64,000 nt of DNA from Stutzerimonas stutzeri (GCF_038561965.1 NZ_CP139348.1:3286001-3350000); one strand, 5' to 3'; shown: positions 42,988 through 52,362, numbered from the stretch's first letter. Notes: generated by a model from the sequence alone, not told the origin. Numbers and translations: made by a program.

Positions 42988-44322
42988 CTATACAGTTGCC
43001 AGGGTCAGATGCAGGCGCAGCCCTGGCCCGCCGTTTTCAGCCCATAGTTCACCGCCCTGCAGGCGGACCGTGCGCCGAGCAATCGCCAATCCCAGGCCGA
43101 AGCCGTCGCCACCGGGGCGCGCCGCATTGAGGCGAGTAAAAGGTTGAAAGATTCGCTCCAGCTGATCCGGCGCGACGCCCGAGCCGCTGTCCTCGATCCA
43201 CAGATGCCAACGACCCTCCTCCTGGCGGCCCGTGAGACGCACGATGCCTTCGGCCGGTGAGTGCCGGATGGCGTTGCGCAGGATGTTCTCCAGTGCCTGC
43301 GCAAGACCATTCAGGTGCGCGTGGACTCGACAGCCGTCCGGCAGGTCGCAGGGCAGCCGGGCTGGGTCCCAGCCGGACTCGAAACAGGCGTTGTCGCGAA
43401 GTACATCCCAGAGTGCCGCCACATCAACCTCTTCCAACGGCAGCGAGGGGCGTTCGGTGTCCAGCCAGACCAGCTCGAGAATGCCGCCGATCAACTGTTC
43501 CATGCCCTGCACTTCCTGGCTGACCCGACGGTTCAGCTCATTGCCGGCAGGTTCGCGCTCGGCCGCCGCGCGCAGGCGACTGAGCGGTGCGCGCAGCTCA
43601 TGGGAAAGGTCGCGCAGCAGCTGGCGCTGGAACGACACGGCGCTCTGTAGGCGCTCGGCCATGTGATCGAAAGCCTGCGCCAGTTCACCCAGTTCATCGC
43701 GCCGCGTGATCAGCGCGCCACCACGCATGCCAAGCCGGTCCGCGCGCAGCGCGTTGGCCTGGGCCTGCAACTGGGCCAGCGGTCGCATCAGCTGCCGATA
43801 GATCAGTGCGCAGAACAGCAGCGCCAGCACGCCGGGCACCACGACGTTGATCAGCAGCTGCAGCAGGAACATCGAGGTGCTGGGCATCAGCCGCTCAGGC
43901 AGTTGCAGGATCAGCTGCCCGCCGTCGGGGCGGCCTGGAAACGGCACGCTTACGTAGGGGGTATCGCTGCCCCGACGACTGATACGCCAATCCAACCCGC
44001 GCACCATTTTCATACGCGCATAGTCATCCGGCTCGAGCGTCCGCCCGCTCAGCGAGTGCAGATCCGTCCCCACCGCCACAGCCCAGCGGCCCTCACGCTC
44101 GCGCAAGTGCTCCAACCAGCGCTGCAAGTCGCCATCGCGCCAGGCCTGCTCGGCACCGGCCGCGTAACGCATCAGTTGCTGGCGCGACTCGGCCGGCAAA
44201 TAACTGCTGCGCTCGTACACATATTGCGTCCAGGACTGGCTCAGCCAGATCAGCGACAGACAGAAGCCGATCTGCAACAGCGCCAGTCGCCAGTACAGCG
44301 AATGGCGCGAAGGCAAGCTCAT
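42988..44322 (-). CDS. sensor histidine kinase (PfeS/PirS-like)
   Basis: The 444-aa protein has two transmembrane helices (about 10-30 and 150-172) flanking a periplasmic domain of ~120 residues, a HAMP segment (RPLAQLQAQANALRADRLG), HisKA with His in DLSHELRAPLSRLRAA, and HATPase motifs NILRNAIRHS, DSGSGV and GFGLGLAIA. ATG at 44322 overlaps the response regulator stop by 4 nt. In P. aeruginosa such kinases sense the ferric catecholate complex in the periplasm and induce the receptor gene that follows. Confidence 0.92.
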   Translation of the reverse strand: MSLPSRHSLYWRLALLQIGFCLSLIWLSQSWTQYVYERSSYLPAESRQQLMRYAAGAEQAWRDGDLQRWLEHLREREGRWAVAVGTDLHSLSGRTLEPDDYARMKMVRGLDWRISRRGSDTPYVSVPFPGRPDGGQLILQLPERLMPSTSMFLLQLLINVVVPGVLALLFCALIYRQLMRPLAQLQAQANALRADRLGMRGGALITRRDELGELAQAFDHMAERLQSAVSFQRQLLRDLSHELRAPLSRLRAAAEREPAGNELNRRVSQEVQGMEQLIGGILELVWLDTERPSLPLEEVDVAALWDVLRDNACFESGWDPARLPCDLPDGCRVHAHLNGLAQALENILRNAIRHSPAEGIVRLTGRQEEGRWHLWIEDSGSGVAPDQLERIFQPFTRLNAARPGGDGFGLGLAIARRTVRLQGGELWAENGGPGLRLHLTLATV

Positions 44323-45029
44323 TGCTCGCCTCTTGTCACCATGTAGCCGGTGCCCCACACGGTTTCCACGTGCAGCGTGGCACAGCCAAGCACCTTCAGT
44401 TTGCGGCGCACATGGCTGACATGCATGTCCAGGCTACGGTCGTGGCTTGAATAGTTGCGGTGTAGTGCCTGCTGATACAGGCAAGCCTTACTCAATGCCG
44501 TTCCGGCGTGCTGCCACAGCATCGCCAGCACACGGTACTCGCTGGGCGTAAGGCCGGCCCAGCACTCCCCTAGCGCGACGTCTCGTCGTTGCTCGTCGAA
44601 GTGCAACTCGCCGCAGTCGAGCGCAGCCGTTGTGTCCGTGCGCTCGTAAGCCACCCGCCGCAACACTGCCTCGATGCGCACGCTCAGCTCCCGCAGGCTG
44701 AAAGGCTTGGGCAGATAGTCATCGGCGCCCTGGCTGAAACCGGTGATGCGATCCTGCTCGTTGCCCAGCGCCGACATCAGCACAACCGGCACGCTGCAGT
44801 TGCGCCGCAGTTGCTCCAGCACGTCCAGCCCGCTGGTGCCGGGCAGCATTATGTCCATCAGGATCAGATCGAAATGCTCGGCTTGCACCCGCGACAGGCC
44901 CGCTTCGCCATCCTGGCAATGGCTGACCGAATAGCCGATCGACTCCAGGTGGTCGACCAAGTGACGGGCAAAAACGGGATCATCTTCCACGGCGAGCAGG
45001 CGGGTGGCGGGAGCAGTTGTGTCAGGCAT
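44319..45029 (-). CDS. OmpR-family response regulator (PfeR/PirR-like)
   Basis: The 236-aa protein has a receiver domain (VEDD near the start, phospho-acceptor Asp in DLILMDIMLPG, Lys in YLPKPFSLREL) and a winged-helix DNA-binding domain (LTPSEYRVLAMLWQHAG, DRSLDMHVSHVRRKL). ATG at 45029 is chosen over a TTG at 45038. It is the first gene of a regulator-sensor-receptor set and diverges from the diguanylate cyclase. Confidence 0.93.
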   Translation of the reverse strand: MPDTTAPATRLLAVEDDPVFARHLVDHLESIGYSVSHCQDGEAGLSRVQAEHFDLILMDIMLPGTSGLDVLEQLRRNCSVPVVLMSALGNEQDRITGFSQGADDYLPKPFSLRELSVRIEAVLRRVAYERTDTTAALDCGELHFDEQRRDVALGECWAGLTPSEYRVLAMLWQHAGTALSKACLYQQALHRNYSSHDRSLDMHVSHVRRKLKVLGCATLHVETVWGTGYMVTRGEQ

Positions 45030-45231
45030 GGATATCAAGGTCGCTTGTAATGCGAGTGATTATTATCCACATAAAAATCTAATACCAGTCACCAACCGCT
45101 GGCGCGTCCGAAAACCACTCCTGGCTGGCATGGTGCCTGTATCATCCCCGGCCTTTGGCTTGCGCTCGGTACAAATCCTGAGGGCGACCCTGCATTGGCA
45201 CCGCGCCAAGCATGCATTAGGAGAGCGAAGG

Positions 45232-46785
45232 GTGATTTCCCGGCTGGATCTGCAAAAACTCACATTGCTATTGGCCCTACTGGCCGGCCTGCTGACCTTC
45301 GGCAATAGCTTCTTCGCTGCCTATACCTCTCAGCGCGAACAACTGTTCGAGCAGACGCTTGAGGCGAACCGCGCCTATGCACGCAAACTTGCAGACACCA
45401 CTGACCAGTTTTTCCTCAACAGCCGCCGCGAACTCGCTTATGCCGCCGATGTGCTCTCGACCCGCTTCGACGACCCTGCCGCACGCGACGGCGAAACCGA
45501 GCGGCTCAAGCTCAAGAGCGATCAGTTCAGCCGGGCCATTATCGTCCGCGCCGATGGGGAGATCGTTTCAGCCTCGCCGGGGAGCGCCGCACTGCTGGGC
45601 GTCAAAGTCAACAGCGTGGGGGCAACACGTGCATTGACTGAGCGCAAGCCGCTGATCAGCGATCCATATATCGCCACCGACGGCACGTACCTGGTTGCGG
45701 TGACCCAGCCGATTTTCGCCCCGGACGGGGCCTACCTCGGCTTCCTCAGCGCATCGCTGTTCCTGCGCGAACGCAACGCACTGCACGGCCTGCTGGGCGT
45801 GCACTACTACCGTGACGGCTCTTACCTCTACGTGGTCGATACACAAGGCAATCTGATTTTTCACGAAGATGGCCAGCGGGTCGGCCAGAACGTATCGAGC
45901 AACCAGGTCGTACAGCAGGTATTGCAGCGCCACGAAGGCAGCCAGCGCGTCATCAACACCCGGGGCGTGGACATGCTGGCCGGTTATGCACCGATCCAGA
46001 GCACCGGCTGGGGGATCGTTTCGCAACGGCCCACTGCAGCCATAACGGCAAAACTTCAACAACTGGCGCATACCACGCTACTGAATGCCGTGCCGTTTAC
46101 CGTCATCTCGCTCGCGGTGTTCTGGTGGCTGTCCAAGCTCATCTCCACCCCGATCCGAGCGCTTGCCGACACTGCCGAGCACTGGGGCGCGCCGGAGGCG
46201 GCCAGTCGCATCTCGACGGTCAATTCCTGGTACTTCGAGGTATCGCGGCTGAAAGTGGCGATGCTTGCGGGCGTCTCCCTGTTGCAGCAGAAAATGGGAG
46301 CGCTGGAAGCCGCCTCGATGACCGATCCGCTGACCGGCCTGCGCAACCGACGCGGCCTGGAGCTGGCGCTCAGGCAATTCGAGCTGCTCGATCAGCGCTA
46401 CGCAGCCCTCGCGCTGGACATCGATCACTTCAAGCACGTCAACGACCAGTACGGCCATGACGTAGGTGACGAGGTACTGCGCTTTCTCGCAGCGGAAATG
46501 AAGGAATGCTCGCGCCCGACTGACGTGCTCTGCCGGATGGGTGGCGAAGAATTTTTGATGCTGCTGCCCGAGACCGATGCAATCGGCGCAAGCATCGCCG
46601 CCGAACGCCTGCTGGCGCGTTTGCGACAGACCCCAAGCCCAACGGGAGCTCCGGTAACGGCGTCCATCGGCATCGCCAGTAGCGGCAACTATGCCACCCC
46701 CGACGCAACCTTCAAGGCGGCGGACAACGCACTGTACCAAGCGAAAAGATCTGGCCGTGACCGCGTGGTACTCGCCTCGACCTGA
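45232..46785 (+). CDS. membrane-bound diguanylate cyclase (dCACHE-GGDEF)
   Basis: The 517-aa protein starts at GTG 45232, preceded by AGGAG; longer in-frame starts overlap the divergent regulator. A first helix (about 8-30), a periplasmic double-CACHE sensor (~35-275), a second helix (~283-305) and a GGDEF domain follow. Active site GGEEF is at 437-441 and the product-inhibition I-site RPTD is at 428-431, so it should be an active, feedback-controlled c-di-GMP synthase. The CACHE domain suggests a small-molecule ligand. It is flanked by iron receptors but shows no overlap with them. Confidence 0.93.
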   Translation: MISRLDLQKLTLLLALLAGLLTFGNSFFAAYTSQREQLFEQTLEANRAYARKLADTTDQFFLNSRRELAYAADVLSTRFDDPAARDGETERLKLKSDQFSRAIIVRADGEIVSASPGSAALLGVKVNSVGATRALTERKPLISDPYIATDGTYLVAVTQPIFAPDGAYLGFLSASLFLRERNALHGLLGVHYYRDGSYLYVVDTQGNLIFHEDGQRVGQNVSSNQVVQQVLQRHEGSQRVINTRGVDMLAGYAPIQSTGWGIVSQRPTAAITAKLQQLAHTTLLNAVPFTVISLAVFWWLSKLISTPIRALADTAEHWGAPEAASRISTVNSWYFEVSRLKVAMLAGVSLLQQKMGALEAASMTDPLTGLRNRRGLELALRQFELLDQRYAALALDIDHFKHVNDQYGHDVGDEVLRFLAAEMKECSRPTDVLCRMGGEEFLMLLPETDAIGASIAAERLLARLRQTPSPTGAPVTASIGIASSGNYATPDATFKAADNALYQAKRSGRDRVVLAST

Positions 46786-46862
46786 AGCGGTAGCCACGGC
46801 AGCCGGCCACTCGCAGATTATCCAGCCGCGCGAGTACAGCTCGCTCAGGCACCCGGCCATTT

Positions 46863-46881
46863 GATAATAGTTTTCGTTACC
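46863..46881 (+). promoter_or_regulatory. candidate Fur box upstream of the second TonB-dependent receptor gene
   Basis: GATAATAGTTTTCGTTACC matches 13 of 19 positions of the Fur consensus, counted by eye, including the full GATAAT half. It lies 45 nt before the start codon. Confidence 0.68.
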
Positions 46882-46925
46882 ATTAGGATGCCCGCCCTCG
46901 TTTCCCTCCGTTCAAGGATCATTCG

Positions 46926-49076
46926 ATGCGGCGCCTTCTCGTCCCGATGCTCGCGGTTCCCGCGCTTACCTGTCATATCACTGCATCAGCCAATGAGGAT
47001 ACGGCCGCCCCGCTCGCCCTCGAAGAGATGCAAGTCACCGCATCGGCCGAGCGCGCCGACGGCCCCGTGCAAGGCTATCGAGCAACCCGCTCGGCCAGCG
47101 CCACCCGCACCGATACCGCCATCCATGAAACGCCTCAATCGATCAGCGTCGTTCCAGCGCAGGTCGTCGAAGACATCGGCGCAACGCGCCTGGAAGACGC
47201 ACTCGATTACGCCGGTGGCGTGGAGCGCGGCAATAACTTTGGCGGGCAGGGCCTGACCGAATTTCTGGTGCGCGGCTTCAGCACTCAGGAGTTCTACCGT
47301 AACGGCTTCGCGGTAAACCGTGGCTATCCCAACATGCCCGACGCTAGCACGCTGGAACGCATCGAAGTACTCCGCGGCCCGGCGTCGATGCTTTACGGGC
47401 GCGGCGATCCGGGCGGCACCTTCAACATCGTCAGCAAGCAGCCACAAGCCGAGCGACGTACCGTATTGGGCAGCCAGATGGATACTGACGGCCTGCGCCG
47501 CGGCACCCTGGATACCACCGGTGCGCTGGACGACAGCGCAGCCGTCACCTATCGCCTCAACCTCGTCGCCGAAGGCAGCGACAGCTTCCGCGATCACGTC
47601 GAAAGCGAGCGCTACAACATCGCACCGGTACTGCGCTGGCAGCTGAGCGACGACACCGCGCTGATCCTCGAAGGCGACTATCTGCACAATCGTCACCCAT
47701 TGGACCGTGGCGTGACTCGCTATCCCAACCAGGCCGGTGATCTGCCGCGTGATCGTTTCCTCGGTGAAGAAAGCGCCGGCAAGCTGACCAACAAGAACGC
47801 CACCACCCAACTGCGCGTGGAGCACCAGCTGGACAGCCAATGGATGCTGCGCGGCGGCATTCAGTACCTCGACGGCAGCCTGGACGGCGGTGCAGTGGAG
47901 AACAATGGCCTCCCCACCACCGCTGTCTCCGCCGATGGCCGCACCGTAGGCCGCAACTACAGCGAGCGCTGGCTGAACTGGAACGACCTGGCTGTGCAGG
48001 CCAATATGGAAGGTCACTTCGACGCCGCAGGTCTGGCACACACGCTGCTGCTGGGTGTCGAGTTCGATGAATACAACTACGACTCGCTGATTCGTCGCTC
48101 CGGCGGTTCGACCACCGACTTCCCCATCGACCTTTATGATCCTGCATACGGTCAAGCCTTGCCCGCCCTGACGCGTATCACCACCTACGATGACGAGAAG
48201 CTGAAGTCGTACGCCTTCTTCCTGCAGGACCAGATCGCCCTCACCGAGCGCCTGAAAGCACAGGTCGGCGCACGCCTGGAGCGCTTCGAGCAGCGCTACG
48301 ACAACAAGCTCAGGCCTGCGGGCAGCTGGGATCAAGCGCACAACGCCGTATCCCCTCGTTTCGGGCTGATCTACGACCTGACTGAAGCGCTGGCCGTCTA
48401 CGCCAACACCTCACGCTCGTTCAAACCCAACCCGGGTGCCGACCGCAGCAGCCAGGCGTTCAACCCGGAAAAAGGCATCGCCCACGAAGTCGGTATCAAG
48501 TACGACCTGCCGGAGCACGACCTCAGCGTTACCGCTGCACTGTTCCATATCACCAAGGAAAACGTGCTTACCGACGACCCCGCCAACACAGGCGTTCAAT
48601 CCTTCAAGGTCGCTGCCGGTGAAGCGCGCAGCCGCGGTTTCGACATCAGCGTGGCCGGCAACATCACCCCGCAGTGGCGCGTGATCGGTGGCTATGCCTA
48701 CGTCGATGCCGAAGTCACCGAAAGCTCGACTACATCGATGCCGGTCGGCACGCGTCTGGCCAACGTGCCGCGGCACAGCTTCAACCTGCTGGATACCTAC
48801 GAATTCGCCGAAGGCCCGCTGGCCGGGCTCGGCGTCGGGATGGGCATCAAGTACGTCGGCGACCGCAAGGGCAGCGCCTCGAACACAGCGTTCGACATGG
48901 ACGCCTACACCACCGTCGACCTGCTCGCCTACTATCCGCTGACTGAACGGGTTCGTCTGAATCTGAACCTCAACAACGTCTTCGATGAGGAATACGAAGA
49001 GCGCGCCTGGGGCAACATCTGGGCCTACCCAGGCGCACCCCGCACGCTGCAGGCGGGCATCTCGGTCACGCTGTAA
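46926..49076 (+). CDS. TonB-dependent siderophore receptor (FhuA/FpvA superfamily)
   Basis: The 716-aa precursor has a signal peptide (cleavage near ASA-NE, residue ~23), TonB box (EEMQVTAS), plug (TPQSISVVPAQVVEDIG, DALDYAGGVERG, TLERIEVLRGPASMLYGRGDPGGTFNIVSKQP) and barrel ending TLQAGISVTL. The MLYGRGDPGG pattern is typical of hydroxamate/mixed-type receptors (TIGR01783). There is no N-terminal signalling (STN) domain, so it does not drive an ECF sigma system. A Fur box precedes it. Ligand unknown. Confidence 0.94.
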   Translation: MRRLLVPMLAVPALTCHITASANEDTAAPLALEEMQVTASAERADGPVQGYRATRSASATRTDTAIHETPQSISVVPAQVVEDIGATRLEDALDYAGGVERGNNFGGQGLTEFLVRGFSTQEFYRNGFAVNRGYPNMPDASTLERIEVLRGPASMLYGRGDPGGTFNIVSKQPQAERRTVLGSQMDTDGLRRGTLDTTGALDDSAAVTYRLNLVAEGSDSFRDHVESERYNIAPVLRWQLSDDTALILEGDYLHNRHPLDRGVTRYPNQAGDLPRDRFLGEESAGKLTNKNATTQLRVEHQLDSQWMLRGGIQYLDGSLDGGAVENNGLPTTAVSADGRTVGRNYSERWLNWNDLAVQANMEGHFDAAGLAHTLLLGVEFDEYNYDSLIRRSGGSTTDFPIDLYDPAYGQALPALTRITTYDDEKLKSYAFFLQDQIALTERLKAQVGARLERFEQRYDNKLRPAGSWDQAHNAVSPRFGLIYDLTEALAVYANTSRSFKPNPGADRSSQAFNPEKGIAHEVGIKYDLPEHDLSVTAALFHITKENVLTDDPANTGVQSFKVAAGEARSRGFDISVAGNITPQWRVIGGYAYVDAEVTESSTTSMPVGTRLANVPRHSFNLLDTYEFAEGPLAGLGVGMGIKYVGDRKGSASNTAFDMDAYTTVDLLAYYPLTERVRLNLNLNNVFDEEYEERAWGNIWAYPGAPRTLQAGISVTL

Positions 49077-49230
49077 CCATCCCAGGGCGTAGCCTGTGCG
49101 GCCGCGCCCCGCTCCTATGTTCTGGCGCGTGCTCCAGATACACACCGGCGTCTCCGAGGACACTCCATCGAAGCCCCTGCCCGCTGCTTTCGTATGACCT
49201 GGTAATCAGCGAGAGCCAATGAATGCCCGC

Positions 49231-49776
49231 TCAGCTGTCCGGACGAACCAGCGCCGCGATGTCGCTCATGATGTCCGCCCACTCCTGCTCATCGATCTCC
49301 ATCAGGCGGAAAAAGCGCAGGGTGAAAATTCCTTCAGTGGCGAAAAAAGCCAGCCGGGCACGGCGACCCTCTTCTGTAGAGGTGTCGAGCCCGGCAAGGC
49401 GCTCCTGATACCACGCCTGGGTCGATAGCAGATGCTCCGGCGTCTGCAGTAGCGCAGCCATCAGGCTTGCCGCCTTGGCGTGAGAGGCGGTATCCGAGGT
49501 ACGAGTTGCCTCCACGTGCGCGCGCACCGCGGTCAGCGGATCGGGCTGGTCGCCGGCGATGCGCTGGAACTGCTCCGTGTAGCCCTTGCCCCAACGCTCG
49601 AACATGGCGTTGATCAGGTCATCCTTGCTGCCGAAGCTGTACTGCACCCCACCCTTGGTTATGCCCGCCGCCTTGGCCACGGCATCGATCGTCAATGCCG
49701 CGGCGCCCTGTCGATTAACGATGCCTTCAGCCACGTCCAACAGCGCGTCACGATCGATCGTTCTCTTCCTTCCCAC
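49231..49776 (-). CDS. TetR/AcrR family transcriptional regulator
   Basis: The 181-aa repressor starts at GTG 49776, with AAGGGG five nt upstream; an in-frame TTG at 49791 would add five residues. The N-terminal HTH is TIDAVAKAAGITKGGVQYSFGSKDDL; the C-terminal ligand domain ends DIAALVRPDS. It diverges from a DHA2 efflux gene, and an 18-bp palindrome between them is the probable operator. Expected to repress the pump and itself until a drug-like ligand binds. Confidence 0.92.
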   Translation of the reverse strand: MGRKRTIDRDALLDVAEGIVNRQGAAALTIDAVAKAAGITKGGVQYSFGSKDDLINAMFERWGKGYTEQFQRIAGDQPDPLTAVRAHVEATRTSDTASHAKAASLMAALLQTPEHLLSTQAWYQERLAGLDTSTEEGRRARLAFFATEGIFTLRFFRLMEIDEQEWADIMSDIAALVRPDS

Positions 49777-49792
49777 ACCTGCCCCTTTCAAT

Positions 49793-49810
49793 TAAATACG
49801 TATGTATTTA
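49793..49810. promoter_or_regulatory. TetR-family operator between regulator and efflux gene
   Basis: TAAATACGTATGTATTTA has perfect 7-bp arms around GTAT. It is AT-rich in GC-rich surroundings and lies 17 nt before the regulator's GTG and 64 nt before the pump gene. Confidence 0.8.
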
Positions 49811-49873
49811 TATTCTGTCGCAGTGCTCACCTTCAGCCAACCGCGCTGAATACCTTAACCGAGGTCGGCCCCC

Positions 49874-51352
49874 TTGAAATCGCCTATTCGCTGGCTGGTG
49901 CTGGGCATATTGTCCAGTGCCCTGCTGCTGATCGTCATCGATATGACGGTAATCTACCTGGCTCTCCCCAGCCTGACCTACGAGCTGCGCGCTTCCGCCA
50001 CCGAGAAATTGTGGATCGTGAACGCCTACGCCCTCACTGTCGCAGGCCTATTGCCCGGCATGGGCGCGCTGGGCGATCGCTTCGGACACAAACGGATGTT
50101 CATCTCAGGCCTAGTGGTGTTCGGCTGGGCATCCCTCGGCGCGGCGTTCTCGCCGAACCCCGAGATGCTGATCGCCGCGCGCGTTGCGCTGGCGGTCGGC
50201 GCTGCCATGATGATGCCCGCCACGCTGGCTATTATCCGTCACGTTTTCGAAGACGCTCGCGAGCGCGCTCTGGCGTTCGGCATCTGGGCCGCTATCGCTT
50301 CCGGTGGCGCGGCTTTCGGTCCGGTGGTCGGCGGCGTGCTGCTGGAACATTTCTGGTGGGGCTCGGTGTTCATCATCAACCTGCCCATCGTCCTGCTGGC
50401 GCTGGTGCTCGCAGTGGTCTGGGTGCCGTCCAGGCCCGGTAACCCGCAGCGGCCGTTCGATCTTCTCGCCTCGCTGTGGATCATGGGGGCACTGGTCGGG
50501 CTGACCCTGTCCATCAAGGAAGCCGGCAAGGCCGACCCTTCGGTACTGCAAGCGTGCATAGCGGCAATCGTCGCCATTGCCTGCGGCCTGGCCTTCCTGC
50601 GCCGTCAGCGCCAGACCGCCGTGCCGATGATCGATTTCGCGCTATTTCGCGATCGGAGCTTCTCGGCTGGCGTAGTCACCGCGTCGGTTGCCTCAGCAGC
50701 CCTGATGGGCATGGAGTTGGTGGTCAGCCAGCGGCTGCAGTTGGTGGTCGGGCTTTCGCCCCTCCAGGCTGGTTTGACCATTCTGCCAATCCCGCTCGGC
50801 GCCTTTATCGCAGGACCGCTTGCAGGCCTGGCGTTACCCCGCATCGGCGCGGAGCGAATCCTCAGCACCTCACTGGCCTTATCGGCCACCGGTGCCCTCC
50901 TCTATCTACTGGGCTATGCCGCCGAGCAATGGGTGCAGATCCTATCGTTCAGCCTGCTCGGATTTGGTGTCGGCGCAGCAATGACCGCCGCGTCCAGCGC
51001 CATGCTGCTGCACGCACCGCCCGATCGCGCCGGCATGGCCGCATCGATCGAGGAAGTGTCATACGAGCTGGGTGGTGCGCTGGGCATCGCCATTCTCGGC
51101 AGCGTGATGTCCGCGGTGTACACCGCAGCCTTCGTCGCCCCGGCAGCAATGGCGGCCCCCGCTCTGGCACGCGACAGCCTCGATGGCGCCCTGATCGCCG
51201 CAGAAGCCTTACCCGAAGCTATCGCCGCCCCGCTGATCAGCCTGGCGCAAGGTGCGTTCGACAACGCCTTCGTCGCGGTAATGATCATCGTGGTCTCGCT
51301 GCTCGGCGCCACATCGGTCGGCATCGCCTTGTGCACACGCGGCGCTCGCTAG
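49874..51352 (+). CDS. DHA2-family MFS drug efflux transporter (EmrB/SmvA-like)
   Basis: The 492-aa protein has 14 predicted helices and the MFS signature LGDRFGHKRMF after helix 2; the motif VIDMTVIYLALPSL in helix 1 is typical of DHA2 pumps, and GPVVGGVLLEHFWWGSVF is motif C. Members export cationic biocides and other drugs using proton motive force. The start is TTG at 49874 (GAGG upstream); an alternative start is not evident. Regulated by the divergent TetR. Confidence 0.92.
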   Translation: MKSPIRWLVLGILSSALLLIVIDMTVIYLALPSLTYELRASATEKLWIVNAYALTVAGLLPGMGALGDRFGHKRMFISGLVVFGWASLGAAFSPNPEMLIAARVALAVGAAMMMPATLAIIRHVFEDARERALAFGIWAAIASGGAAFGPVVGGVLLEHFWWGSVFIINLPIVLLALVLAVVWVPSRPGNPQRPFDLLASLWIMGALVGLTLSIKEAGKADPSVLQACIAAIVAIACGLAFLRRQRQTAVPMIDFALFRDRSFSAGVVTASVASAALMGMELVVSQRLQLVVGLSPLQAGLTILPIPLGAFIAGPLAGLALPRIGAERILSTSLALSATGALLYLLGYAAEQWVQILSFSLLGFGVGAAMTAASSAMLLHAPPDRAGMAASIEEVSYELGGALGIAILGSVMSAVYTAAFVAPAAMAAPALARDSLDGALIAAEALPEAIAAPLISLAQGAFDNAFVAVMIIVVSLLGATSVGIALCTRGAR

Positions 51353-51394
51353 TCCGCCCTATCGAAGCAGCGCGACTGGCATCCAACAAAACAA

Positions 51395-51422
51395 AAAAGG
51401 CCCGCATCGCTGCGGGCCTTTC
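51395..51422. terminator. bidirectional terminator between efflux gene and tRNA-Thr
   Basis: AAAGGCCCGCA and TGCGGGCCTTT form an 11-bp stem with loop TCGC. The A-run on the left gives a U-tract for the minus-strand tRNA transcript; the plus-strand side has only TTT. Confidence 0.85.
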
Positions 51423-51430
51423 GCGTTAAT

Positions 51431-51506
51431 TGGTGCCGGAGACAGGAGTCGAACCTGCGACCTTCGCATTACGAATGCGCTGCTCTACCTACTGAGCTAC
51501 ACCGGC
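51431..51506 (-). tRNA. tRNA-Thr(CGT)
   Basis: The minus strand folds into a 76-nt cloverleaf: acceptor begins GCCGGTG and ends CTCCGGC-A with encoded CCA, D arm AGCTCAGTAGGTAGAGC, anticodon loop TTCGTAA (anticodon CGT, reads ACG), T arm GCAGGTTCGACTCCTGT. One U-U mismatch in the acceptor stem is also seen at the matching place in other CGT threonine tRNAs. Residues match the E. coli thrW type closely. Confidence 0.97.
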
Positions 51507-51600
51507 GCCAGGTGGCGGATTATCGGGGGTTCCGCGATTGGACTCAAGTCCGCGAGGCGGTCCCCGATGCGGCAATCCTGCTCACCTGCATGGCAGCGCG

Positions 51601-52362
51601 TCAGTGCGGCCGCGAGGCCGGTTGGCCGTGGTCGCGTTCGAGGTCGTGCTTGACCTGACCGGCCAACTGTTCGCCCTCGGCGCTCGCCATTTGGTAACCC
51701 TCACGGGCTTTGTCCTTGAGCTTGCCAGTCAGCTCATCGCTTTTCTGCCCCATCATTTCGTCTTCGCGACGGGTCGGCGGGACCGAAGCCGCGAGCAATG
51801 CGCCCAGTGCGATGCCCATGGCGCCGAGGGCCAGTGGCTGCTCATTCAACAGCTGCGAAAAGCCGCCCCGGGCGCGGTCGGCCGTATGCCGCAGGCTATC
51901 TGCAGCCTGCCGACTGGAGTCGCTGACGCGATGACGCGCATTGCCCAGCGTGCTGGAGGCGTCATGGCTCATCTGCGTCGCCTTGTCCTTGATTCCTGTG
52001 CCCTGCTGCTTCAAACCGGAAGCTTTGGCGGACAGCTTGTCGGTCATGGACGGGCCGGTGGACGTCGTGCTGGCGCTGTAGTCCGGACGGCGATTCTGCC
52101 CGGCCATCAACCAGACCAGCCCGATAGAGGTCAACAGGGTCGGCACTGGGTTGGCCTTCACCGTATCGGAAAGGTTGTGCAGGAATTCGCCACCGCCACC
52201 TTTTGCATAGCCCAACGCGGTGTCGATCATCTGCCCGGGGGACAGCTTGCTTTCAAGGGCATGGACGATGTTGCCGATCTCAGCACGCTGCTGGTCGATT
52301 TCTCGCTCCAGGGTGCTCGGGTCTTTTTGCGCTTCTAGGTCTACTTGATTATGCGTACTCAT
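51601..52362 (-). CDS. DUF3618 domain-containing protein
   Basis: The 253-aa protein opens with the DUF3618 pattern STLEREIDQQRAEIGNIVHALESKLSPGQM, continues with a helix-rich, Ser/Ala/Lys-rich middle that looks YtxH/late-embryogenesis-like (DKLSAKASGLKQQGTGIKDKAT), and has one glycine-zipper hydrophobic segment (LALGAMGIALGALLAASVPP). It overlaps the holin-like gene by 4 nt and is the last in a three-gene operon. Probably an inner-membrane-associated envelope stress protein; function unassigned. Confidence 0.85.
   Translation of the reverse strand: MSTHNQVDLEAQKDPSTLEREIDQQRAEIGNIVHALESKLSPGQMIDTALGYAKGGGGEFLHNLSDTVKANPVPTLLTSIGLVWLMAGQNRRPDYSASTTSTGPSMTDKLSAKASGLKQQGTGIKDKATQMSHDASSTLGNARHRVSDSSRQAADSLRHTADRARGGFSQLLNEQPLALGAMGIALGALLAASVPPTRREDEMMGQKSDELTGKLKDKAREGYQMASAEGEQLAGQVKHDLERDHGQPASRPH

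Noticed and set aside
46986..48341. 451-codon minus-strand frame opposite the second TonB receptor
   Set aside because: Antisense shadow of a well-defined receptor gene.
51431..51506. tRNA-Thr as an integration site for a mobile element
   Set aside because: No integrase, no repeated 3' tRNA segment and only ordinary chromosomal genes on either side.
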